Below, in pieces: positions 54,617 to 64,000 of a stretch of DNA of 64,000 bases. A program made the translations under genes and the position numbers. Under the pieces are notes generated by a model. It was not told where the DNA came from. It saw only the letters and a list, made by a program, of their open reading frames with translations, and searched no databases. The stretch spans positions 1,736,001 to 1,800,000 of the forward strand of contig CM074702.1 of assembly GCA_037367355.1 (NCBI GenBank). Reading direction: 5' to 3'. Origin of the DNA: Neoscytalidium dimidiatum. Lineage: Eukaryota > Ascomycota > Dothideomycetes > Botryosphaeriales > Botryosphaeriaceae. Position 1 is the stretch's first letter. The number at the start of each line of letters is the position of its first letter.

Positions 54617-55623
54617 GATGGGGGCCAGAGGAGGAGCTTACAGGCAACAGAGCTGATAGACAGCGGACAGCGGGATTTTGAAGCAGGCATGTTGTGACGC
54701 ACGCCAGATGAACGCGAGCGGATATCGTTGCTGGAAGGAGTTGGTGAGGCGCACGAGACTAGGAGCAAGAAGGAAGGTGCGCGTCAAGCTTTGCCGAGAG
54801 CGCGATTCCGCTAGCCGCACCGAGAAGGTCACAGACCCGCCCGCCGCTCCGCTTCTCTGTGCAACTGAATCCCACCCGCCTCTGCAGGGCAGTACAAATT
54901 ACAAGCGCCTCCCGCTGTATGCAGCCCTGCCGTGCGAAGGATGCACACTTCCAGGTGCGGATGCGATTGCACCGACCAAACTTGTCGCCTTCGCATGATT
55001 GCTCCAGATATCGTGCCGTCGCAGCGCTAACAAAATCGATCACGTCGACTTCACAGGCAGTGCGTCGTCTTACAGTTGCCAGGTCGGATGCGCCGCCACT
55101 AATCCAACTACACGCTCATCTTTGACCCGCATGCTCTTTCTTCTTCGCGACTCTCGCTGCTCGCGTGCCTGGTAAGCATGCGGCCAATGCGCCGGAACTC
55201 TGTCTCGTACACCCGACAGCTCGGGTTTGTCAGTACACTGCGCATCCCGAAATGGACGTAACGCCGCTCGCTGTCCCTATTTTGTTTCTCTCTTTTTCTT
55301 CTTGTCCGTGCAGCTTTCGGCCAAACACTCCAGGCGGTAAATCTCGACGAACGAGGGGTCGATCCGCTTTACTGGCTGTGCCAGTCCATAGAGGAGCAGC
55401 AACCACCGTACTGTAGGTGGGATACATCCGATTCCCGCCAATTTGCGGAGTTATCCGGCCAGCCACCAGTCTTCCCGCTCCTCCTTTCCCCTACAACCCC
55501 GCATTCCGAACCTCAAATCCTCGGCAATCTGAACACTTATATATTTGAAGAAAACGAGAACCTCCACATGCTCGAGGCATCTCTCCCCTGGATACATAGC
55601 TGTTCCTACGACCTCTTGTCGCA
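54617..55623. promoter_or_regulatory. Divergent promoter (S28 peptidase / CoA ligase)
   Basis: About 1 kb between divergent starts. No supported coding frame; a TATA-like box lies near the ligase start. Confidence 0.5.
55538..55544 (+). promoter_or_regulatory. TATA-like box (TATATAT) of the CoA-ligase gene
   Basis: Lies 86 bases upstream of the ATG at 55624, followed by an A-rich leader. Confidence 0.4.
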
Positions 55624-57672
55624 ATGCCACTTACATCGCCTTTCCCGCCCCTCCGGATCCCCGGGTCTGACCTGTTGACTTATCTCTTCCCGCCTGGAGC
55701 ACCTGTCTCTGACAAACCAATATGGATCGACGCCAAAGATCCATCCAAGTCGCTATCACCAAACCAGGTCCTCAATTGGATCAAGAGGCTGGCCGTCGGC
55801 CTCGACAAAATCTCATGCGACCCTGGGCAAGTGGCTTTGGTCTATAGCCCGAACCACATCTTCGTTCCAGCTGCCTACATGGCTATTATTGGTTCAGGAA
55901 GAATTTTCAGTGGTGCTAGCCCTGCTCTCACAGAATCAGGTATTGACCACTTTCCTACTCTTTGTTATTCGTCCGCAGTTTATCACTCAATGAAGTTTCA
56001 TCCTTGTGAATAAGTCCCATTGTCTGAACTGTGGATGCACGTCCAAGACTCTTCAAACAACGTTACTTCGAGCTTGCGTTTCGCGGGGTAGATGTCGATT
56101 TATGGATATTCAGCGATGTATGTTGACTTGCTGCCTAGAATTGTTACACCAATTGCGAGACACTGGGGCCAGACTTCTTCTGACGCACCCATCGCTTGTG
56201 GAGACTGCAGTTGCCGCTAGCCGAAACGCCGGCCTTTCTACTGATCGAATCTTTCTCTTTTCCGACGAAGGATGTGAGGCAATAAACGGCGTACGCGATT
56301 GGAGAGACATGCTGGCTACGCCTGAAGAAGCGCAACCTTATCATTGGAAGCGTCTGAACGAGGATGAAGCCAAACGTACCGTCGCCACCGTCAACTACTC
56401 GTCCGGAACAACGGGACTACCGAAAGGGGTATGCATCTCGCACCACAGCCTCATATCCAATACCGAGCAATCTATTTTCATGCGTTATGCCTACAAAGAG
56501 AGGCCTTTGGAGAGATGGATTGGTTTCCTGCCCTTATATCACGCCTATGGACAACTGTACACCAACCTACTGGCTCTAAAACTACAAGCAACTACCTACA
56601 TAATGAAGCAGTTCGTGTACGAGGACTTCCTCCGTATCATCGAAACATACAAAATTAACTCGCTACAGGTTGCTCCGCCAATCATGGTCATGTTGAGCAA
56701 GCGACCGGAAACTTCGAAATATGACCTCAGCAGCGTGGAAGAGATAACTTGTGGGGCTGCGCCGCTGTCCAAGGAATTGGCTAACGACGTTGTCAAACGC
56801 TTCAATGTTACGTTGAAGCAAGGGTACGGCATGACAGAATTAACATGCGGCGCCATTGTAATGCCCGGCGGAGGTCAAGAAATCACGGACAAGTAAGTGT
56901 CTAACGGAGCTCGAGTCCACCTCAGAGGAAGCTGACTCAGACCGAAATAGCGCCGGCTGTGTTGGGCAACTGATGCCAAATACAGAATCTTTACTCAAAG
57001 ATGACAACGGAAATGTGGTCGCATCCGGACAGCCGGGGGAATTGTACATTCGCGGGCCGCAAGTATATCTCGGATATTGGAAGAATGAGAAAGCTACGGC
57101 AGAGACTCTGGATTCCGATGGTTGGCTGCGCACAGGTGATGTGGCAGTAGAGAGAGATGGCTGGTTCTGGATCGTTGACAGAAAGAAGGTATCAACAAAT
57201 TCACGCCGTAGAGATCAGAATCTATTCTGTGCTGCAGAAATGCTAATAGTCCTTCCTAAACAGGAACTGATTAAAGTGAACGGGCTACAAGTAGCTCCAG
57301 CAGAGTTGGAGGCGGTATTACTCGAGCATCCTGACATCGCGGATGCCGCGGTAGTCGGAATCACTTTGTAGGTCATACCACTTCTTACTGGTACCTCTAC
57401 TTACACTAATTCTTATCTACAGACACGGAGAGGAGTGTCCACGGGCATACATTACTTTGAAAGATAGAACAAAAGACAACGAGTCAATGAGGAAGCAGAT
57501 CCACGAGTGGATGAAAGGCAAAGTGGCCAGGCACAAACAGCTTTCCGGGGGCATCTCATTCATTGACGAAGTGCCGAAGCTACAGAGTGGCAAAATTATG
57601 CGTAAAGTTCTCAAGCAATGGTCTAGCCGGGATGCTTCGATAGCAGAGGCCAAGGTTACGGCAAAGTTGTGA
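55624..57672 (+). CDS. 4-coumarate-CoA-ligase-like acyl-CoA synthetase with peroxisomal signal
   Basis: Five exons (55624-55939, 56139-56892, 56951-57188, 57264-57367, 57423-57672) give 553 residues. It is an ANL adenylating enzyme that activates an aryl or fatty acid as the AMP ester and passes it to CoA. Motifs: YSSGTTGLPKG (P-loop), FLPLYHAYG, GYGMTELTCG, YLGYWKNEKAT, DGWLRTGDVAVERDGWFWIV, RKKELIKVNG across an intron, and catalytic Lys in PKLQSGKIMRK. It ends AKL, a type 1 peroxisomal targeting signal, so the reaction is likely peroxisomal and feeds beta-oxidation of phenylacetate, cinnamates or fatty acids. The first intron (199 nt) has stops in frame and its removal restores TESELLHQLRDTGARLL. 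The acid used cannot be told from sequence. Confidence 0.93.
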
Positions 57673-60190
57673 TCAAGCCGCGGGCGTTGCATGGACTCGG
57701 CTCCACTTCAGCGCGCTCCTGAAAAAAAAAAAACAAATCCTGTTTGTGTCGGAAAGAATATGGCTCGCATTGACAAATGTGCGATTGCAAGCCTTTCTAT
57801 ATTCGTTTATTTTTATTTTTTTTTTTTAGCATTGTCTTGTCGCATATTACAATTAGTTTAGAACGATTCTCACTTATCTCACCGATCGACGGTAACACAA
57901 CGAATACATCCGAAGAAGAAGCAGAGGGGAGAATACTTCAAGATCACACGGATGGAGGGTAGCAGACATCAGCTCTCGGACTGGCTTTTTCGAATGTCGG
58001 TTTTAAACGTATAGAATCAGAATATATGATTCCGGAAACGTTGGACGGCTGTGTTTCATGCTCATCTAACTCTCTCAACTGTCCACCAGTGGGTATGAGA
58101 GATGGGATGGATATTGCTACCCATTTTACGAGGCTATTCAGACAGCTTGCTTGACTGCCTCGTCTTCATTAGATTCTGTTCCAGGTTATTTAAAATATCC
58201 TAGTCCACAGCAACCTTATTGATGCAGGAGGATAAGCTCATAACCAAGTAAACTTCGAGCCGGGCTTCCCCGAAAGGTCTCTGGATATAGCGGCCTCTTC
58301 TCCTCGAGACGGTGCACCGAGGCGTCATCTCGGGCCACTGCAGCAGCCGGCTCTCGGAACCTGTTCCCCGTCCAGGTGAAACAGGAGGTTCTGCGAAATT
58401 TTGGAATTTATCCTTGATGTGTAGCTGAATGTATCGTGTGTTGCTAATGGTAAGAGGAAATTCGAATAAACTCCATTTCGCGCCGAGCTACAGAGTTCGT
58501 TCACAAATTCCACTCTTCAGGATTAAACAGTCTGACTTGCTTGGCTAGGGAATATGAGAATTAATTCTTCTTCTTTCCAAATGTGGACCAGGAATAGATT
58601 AAGTTTCCAGTGGAAAGTGCCACGATCCGGTTCTACTACCCTACGTATCTGAAATGCGACCGCTTTTAATGCATATCTCATTTTATAGTAGCCATACGTA
58701 AAAGTAGTGAAATGACTCCTTCGTATCTTTCACAAGACCTCTTCTTCACTATCGGTTAAGCACACTCAGATGGCAAGCAAATTCTCTCTTACCAGCCCCC
58801 ATGTGACCGCCGGATTTTCAGAGAGGCTCAGCCAAGGTCACGGAATCGAGAGCTAACATCAAAGTCCGACTTCCTGGACCTACTACCAAGTCATCACTTC
58901 TATTTGCTTATTGTTGGTTCTTAGGCTATGTGGAACTTGTCGATCCACAACTCAACAAACACCTGCCGCATTCAATAGCGTAAACAATGGCGCATGTTAA
59001 GGTGTATTCAATAGACGCTAACATTAGTATACCATCCATTCATAAGCGTATATTTCATATATACATGGTCGAGAGCTCATGACGGCCTCCATCACCATCC
59101 TAATTCACTCCTTTTACTCTTCATCAATACTATTAATCAATACTACATCATAATTATCCACTAGCCTAGCAGCGTCGACGATAAGATTTGGATTCGTTCG
59201 TTTATCACCGCTCGGCGATTTAGACGACATCGAGCGGAGCATGACGTAGACTTCGAATATCAAATTTGGCGCGTCGTTAATCTGTCGACGAGCCTCTCGT
59301 GTCGATGCTCCAAGGTGAAATATAACAACGCTGATGTATAGTAAACAAAAAATGCCACGAACCATGTCTAAAACGGAGGGACAATTGGAAACAAACGGCA
59401 CATGATCAGACACTCAATAATGATACAGAAGGCTTTTGCAGGATGGTGAAGTAAAACAGTAGATGTTGTATGGCTCTCTCCATGGACTCGCATTCTCTGT
59501 AAGATCCGAGAGCCGTGCAGGCTTACCTCGTAACGAAACCCTAAGAGAATCTACATGCATCCGTCTAGGTCAGAGCTAGACCTTGATCAGTTCTAATTTG
59601 CGTCTTATAGCTGGCTTTGCACGAGTGGTCGAAGTCACAAAGCTACCCGAAGCAACGGTTGCGGATAGCGCATCGCCACAAGCGCTAAGTATTCGCCATC
59701 AAATATATGATATGTAAGGGAAAACGGGGCATCGTCTATCGAAGAACCACTTTGATCTCCAAATCAATCGATGCACTCTAAGGGATTACATGGATAAGTC
59801 CATACGCACGGACCGAAAGTGTGTACTACGCGCGCCGCCAGTAAGACCATGTACGATCGTGATGTAAGCACTCTAATTTGACCGTCGGACCATACGGTTA
59901 TGGATAAATCCAGAACTATTGGCTTCGGGGGGATGCGAATCAACTGATGGCAATTTGAAGGTAGCGGCCAGCTTATGAAATCAATCATTTAAGAAAAGAT
60001 AGGGTGTCACGATATTCCTTCATTCCATCCAATTTCTCGTTACGCCATAAATGAGCCCAGGCCTTCTTAGCAGTGGTGACCCAGTGGTACCTTTTGAAAT
60101 CTTTTCTTAGCGACGGGCTTCTGTACATGTGATGGGCTTAGAATGGAAATCAAATCGAAATTAGGTCCGCCCTAGCAATACTTGCTGAGG
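57673..60190. other. 2.5 kb gene-free, AT-richer stretch
   Basis: Convergent interval between the CoA ligase and the MFS gene. It has an A-run near 57722 and T-runs near 57805-57828. Minus-strand frames at 58190-58513 and 59114-59413 look faintly protein-like but lack motifs. Probably decayed DNA. Confidence 0.5.
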
Positions 60191-61920
60191 TCACAGCTTA
60201 ACTGGAAATTTTCTTCTTAATGCCTCGCCATATTTCACGAAGAAGATTGGGATGGGTATGAGGGCGACAGCTACAAAGCCCAGCAATGAATTGCCCCAAC
60301 CAAGCCCAAGGGCTTTGTACATGGGTTGACCAGCGAGTGGAATAAATGCGCCAAAGGTGGAACGCATAACCGTATTTGCAGCCATGGCAGAGGCAGCGTG
60401 AAGAGTATATACATCCACCAGGTATGTATTCGGTGCCATCTGAGCAGCACTTGTTAGAAAATGAGGCCACGATGCCAAGAGCAGCCTCGGAGGCTGCAAT
60501 GCGTTGCAGGAAACGGTGGGGCGACATATCCACTTACAAATATCAACATCAATCCGAAGCCGATGAAGGCTGTGCCAATAATGGGGACGATCCAGTGTGT
60601 ATGCTTTTCCACGGTCCAGCCATACCAGAACAGTCCTATGGGCAAGGCTGCAGCTCCTGGAAACATGAGAGGCAGACGCTTCTCGGGCGTGAAATTGCCC
60701 TTAGCAAGGGCTTGGCGCACGCTCCGATTGCCCCAGACTGTATAGGTCCATTGACCGAGAACGCTTCCGATTCCGATGCCGAGATATGTCAAACCAGCCA
60801 CGCCAGTATTGAAGCCGTACTGTTCCTTGTAGACGAGAGTAAAGGTCGTAAACAAGATGTACAGGTAGGCGTAGGCGACGGCGACATACAAAGAAAGCAG
60901 GAAGACGATAGGAGACCTGAAAAGCATCTTTGTTGGGCGGACGATGCTGAAGAAGAAAAGGTCTCGAGGAGAGAGGCCCGTATCGAGCTTGCTGCGGAGG
61001 GCCATGTTCCCTGTCTCTCTCCTGAGGCGGCGCACTTTGCGGTTGAGAATTGCAATGGCGTAGGTCTCAGACATAAGGATCATTCCAGCCACGGTGACGA
61101 CTCCAGCGGCGATGCTGACCACCCAGAAGGTCCATCGCCACCCGGCGGCTTGAGAGAGGAACCCACCAGATAGAGGACCTACGACGGGGCCGATGCAGGG
61201 ACCGGCCACCCAAATAGCCATGGCAGTACCCCTTTGTTCTCGCGGTATCAGGTCTGCGATGGTTCCTCCACCAAGTGTTAGAGGACTTGCACCGACACAG
61301 CCGGCAAGGAATCGAAAAGCGATAAGCATGCCAAGGTCTGTAGATAGTGCACAGGCTACGTTGAAAACGATGAAGAGCACGTTGCATGTGTGATACAGCG
61401 GCAGCCTTCCATACATCTCCGAGAGCGGCGCGATGATCAATGGGCCAACTGCGAAACCGAGCACGTAGACGGAGACGACGAAGCCCGAGAGCAGCTCGTT
61501 GTCTGAGTTGAACTCTTGCATGAGTTCAGGGACACCTGGGGCGAAGATGGACGAGGCCAGGGGGATGAGAAAGGTGATCAACGAGACGATGCATACTGCT
61601 CCCCACTTCTTTGCCTTTGGCCAGTTCATGGGATTTTCGGGATCGTTTGGGCCATCCCAGTCGACGATGTTGGGATCTTGGGCGTGTTCGGGCTGTTCGG
61701 CATCATCTTGCTCGTTGATGGAGGTCAGGGCAGAGCCCTCGCTCTTTTCCAGGTCAACGTCTTTATTGAAGTCGGAGGCCGCTGTCTCTGATTTCTTGGC
61801 TGAAGGAGGCTGCTTTTCCGGGGTTGTGTACACGCCGAGATTGGTAGGGATATCTGTATCGTGGCCTTCTTCGGCAGCCAGCTCAACGACGTCGTTCTGT
61901 TCGGGTAGGGCCGCGCCCAT
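60191..61920 (-). CDS. MFS exporter, DHA1 family (multidrug/polyamine type)
   Basis: Two exons (61920-60538 and 60439-60191; 98-nt intron) give 543 residues with about twelve membrane segments after an acidic cytosolic tail of about 100 residues. DHA1 proton antiporters of the fungal plasma membrane export drugs, polyamines or metabolites. Family marks: DWDGPNDPENPMNWPKAKKW before TM1, SVYVLGFAVGPLIIAPLSE, MYGRLPLYHTCN (motif A-like), AGCVGASPLTLGGGTIADL, IWVAGPCIGPVVGPLSGGFL (motif C) and GWRWTFWVV. The join LMLIF to MAPNTYLVDVYTLHAASAMA restores TM11. Start chosen at 61920 because upstream in-frame sequence has no family match. Substrate unknown. Confidence 0.92.
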
Positions 61921-62821
61921 TACGGCGGAGTAGAGACAAGGAGCTTGGACGCGATCTGACCACGGGTGTGATTGGGCGAAAGAGCAGATGATGTCTGTAA
62001 AACAAGGTCCCGTTTTTCTCTCGGCCGAGAAGACAAACAGGCGATGGGTCGTATCGTGTTTGGCTCTTGACCACTCGCAGCGAAGTTCGACACAACAAGA
62101 TTGCGAGGCGATTGCATGAGTAAACAAGCAGCGAGTTAGACGCGGAGATGCAAATAAAAGTGGATGGAGACAACAGAGAGGTGGAGAGATGTTGGGAGGT
62201 GTTACTGGACGGTTTTAAGGCGCCGAGCCGAAGGGCTTAACGCCGCACGGATTTATAACATTAACAAGTAAAGGCCGCTAATTCGGCGGCGCGACACCAC
62301 TGGAATGGAGAGGGGTTGCAAAAGAATGACTCCAATGGCGGCTCGCCGCTGCGGCTCCTGCGGCGGGTGGGGCGCAGGGCGGGCGGTGTGTACATGCAGG
62401 TATGGGGTAGAGGTGTCTCCCCATGATGCACCATGACCCCGCGTGCCCGCCAGCTGCACGCTTTGACTCGGAGTCCGCACTGAGCCTGCCAAGCAAAAGC
62501 GGGCGGCTAAGCGACCGTCGCCTGCGTGGTGAGGGGCATGATCTGTGCAGAGCACATTGGGGGCTGAGAGGCACACAGGGAGGAGGCCTGATGCGTGCGG
62601 CTCCCGTTTGCTGACGTAGCCGAGGTCTGTGTCCGTGCCCGGGTTGAGGCTGCTTGGATCCGGCTAAGTGAAGTAGGTATAGGACGGCCTATTTCCCTCA
62701 GCCCTCCGTCCCAGCAGCGAGCTCCTTGCATTCGTATCTACGTGCTGAGATACAGGAAATCCGCCGTGCGATCTGCCCGTTTCGCCCATGCCTCCTCCGC
62801 GCTTGTTCGCTCAAACAATGA
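61921..62821. promoter_or_regulatory. Intergenic: MFS promoter and dehydrogenase 3' region
   Basis: 900 bases between two minus-strand genes. A TATAAAT on the minus strand lies near 62250. No supported coding frame. Confidence 0.45.
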
Positions 62822-64000
62822 TCAAACCTTGATCACTATCTTTCCAATCTCGCTTTGCTTCTCCAGCCTGGCGAATGCTTCTCGCGCCTGCTCGAAACTG
62901 AACTTCTGGGCTACAACCGGATGGATCTGGTGCTCTTCAACAAATTTGACGAATCGCTCGTTCATGGCTTTGCTCCCACCTCCCAGGATTCCTCTGACTG
63001 CGTCTGGTCTTAGCATGGAACATAGCTCGACTTTGCACCTAACTTACTAGTCTTGGCTCCGAAAAGGATATGCGGGATCAGATCTGCTTGCTTGGATTCT
63101 GTGAGAACGCCCATCACTGACACCAGACCTCCAGTCCGGGTACTGCGCAACGACTCCTCGATCGTCCCAGCACCACCCACCTCTACGACATGGTCAACTC
63201 CGCGTCCGTTAGTGATGCGAAGGACTTCATCGGCCCACGCAGGAGTCTTGCGGTAGTTGATAACATGCGTAGCTCCAAGTTTCTTGGCTATTTCGAGCTT
63301 CTCGTCCGTGGAGGACGTTGCGATCACCGTGGCACCCGCTGCCGCCGCCAACTAACCTGGCATCAGCCTGATTAACAAGCTAAGAAGGACTTGTGTTATC
63401 TGGCCTAGGAGAGAAAGAGGAGAGAAGCGAATGATCAGAATGGGGCTCCGTAGGCTGCCAGCGGCTGATGACTTCGAGATCTCCATTGGCCGCAAAGGGC
63501 CATATGAATGCGATCCGAGTAAGCCTTTTGAAACGACCGCAGAATGAAGTTGATCTTCGCGCGAAGAAAAGACAGTAGAAGAAGGGCCTGATTGGCGCTC
63601 ACCTGCATAGCGAAGCAGCTCACCCCTCCAGTGCCCTGAGTCAATACCGTCACGCCCTTCGCCGGTTTTCCAAAGCCTCCAGGGCCCTCGAACAGGGCGT
63701 TGAAGGCTGTCAGCCCCGCCGTGAACAGGGTTGCCGATTCCACATCGTCTAGGCCTTTGGGCACCTCCAGGATCCTCTCGTCGTCGAGCACCAGGTAGCG
63801 GGCCAACGTACCGTTGGCGTCTCCGCCTCCCAGCACAGCGTCAAACTTATAGCCATCGCCAACGTCACCGTCCATCCATGTGTTGGCATTCACGAAGATT
63901 TTCGTTCCGATGCGATTGCGCCACTTGGAAGACGCACCGGCGTCAGCAATGATCCCTGCACCGTCACTGCAGGGGATGAGGTCAGGCCCGGTCTGCAGAG
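62822..64000 (-). CDS. Medium-chain dehydrogenase/reductase (zinc-less alcohol dehydrogenase/quinone oxidoreductase-like), 5' end outside window
   Basis: Three exons are visible: open at the window edge to 63603, then 63351-63048 and 62997-62822. The 251-nt and 50-nt introns keep phase. The seen part covers the end of the catalytic domain (LIPCSDGAGIIADAG, RYLVLDDERILEVPKGLDD) and the whole cofactor domain (VLTQGTGGVSCFAMQ joined to LAAAAGATVIATSS, LGATHVINYRKT, VDHVVEVGGAGTIEES), ending FEQAREAFARLEKQSEIGKIVIKV. The Rossmann turn is GTGGVS. The four-Cys structural zinc lobe is not seen in the visible part, so a zinc-independent MDR is favoured, but the N-terminal ligands are outside. Substrate unknown. 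Confidence 0.9.

Noticed and set aside
59114..59413. 99-residue minus-strand frame
   Set aside because: Somewhat protein-like, but there is no family match and it lies in decayed AT-richer DNA.
1..64000. tRNA genes
   Set aside because: Scanning by eye for B-box-like GTTCGANTCC on both strands gave only hits in coding DNA or without a matching acceptor stem.
1..64000. CRISPR arrays, operons, Shine-Dalgarno sites, telomeric repeats
   Set aside because: Spliced fungal genes throughout; no regularly spaced repeats and no TTAGGG arrays.

Overview
The window is nuclear DNA of a filamentous ascomycete (Pezizomycotina). The evidence is the mix of gene families (GH43 arabinanase, class III chitinase, ascomycete-type laccase ending in DSGL, Zn2Cys6 factor, DUF7053 protein), short GT-AG introns (mostly 41-70 nt) with phase-consistent joins, dense coding on both strands and GC-rich promoters. 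The order cannot be fixed from sequence alone; Dothideomycetes is only a guess. About twenty intact or edge-cut protein genes, one clear pseudogene and one or two weaker coding relics are supported. No tRNA, rRNA, CRISPR or complete transposon was seen.

Layout. 0-10 kb: the 3' end of an unrecognised gene, a broken alpha/beta-hydrolase, SSU72 (RNA polymerase II CTD phosphatase) divergent from an Nbp2/Skb5-like SH3 protein. 10-20 kb: an endo-arabinanase, a small basic ORF, then a carbohydrate block made of a secreted class III chitinase, a chitin-synthase-family GT2 enzyme and, tail-to-tail with it, an intronless nucleotide-sugar dehydrogenase whose active site is of the bacterial UDP-HexNAc type; then a secreted Ser/Thr-rich protein. 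20-30 kb: laccase, a Ted1/Cdc1-like metallophosphoesterase, an NCS1 nucleobase permease with a GC-AG intron, a short-chain dehydrogenase and the exosome subunit RRP41. 30-41 kb: an F-box/LRR protein carrying two cyclic-nucleotide-binding folds, a DUF504 (MJ1316) protein, a glycine-zipper protein and a DUF7053 protein. 41-48.8 kb: almost no recognisable coding sequence. 48.8-64 kb: a Zn2Cys6 regulator, an S28 serine peptidase with a 20-nt microexon, a peroxisome-targeted 4-coumarate-CoA-ligase-like enzyme, a 2.5 kb empty stretch, a DHA1-type MFS exporter and a medium-chain dehydrogenase cut by the window end.

Functional picture. Much of the window concerns the cell surface and extracellular carbon: arabinan, chitin, phenolics (laccase) and peptides (S28). 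The strongest candidate for something undescribed is the chitinase / GT2 / UDP-HexNAc-type dehydrogenase block at 12.6-17.5 kb, which could make and trim an N-acetylhexosamine polymer containing uronic acid. That reading is inference from gene order and active-site motifs.
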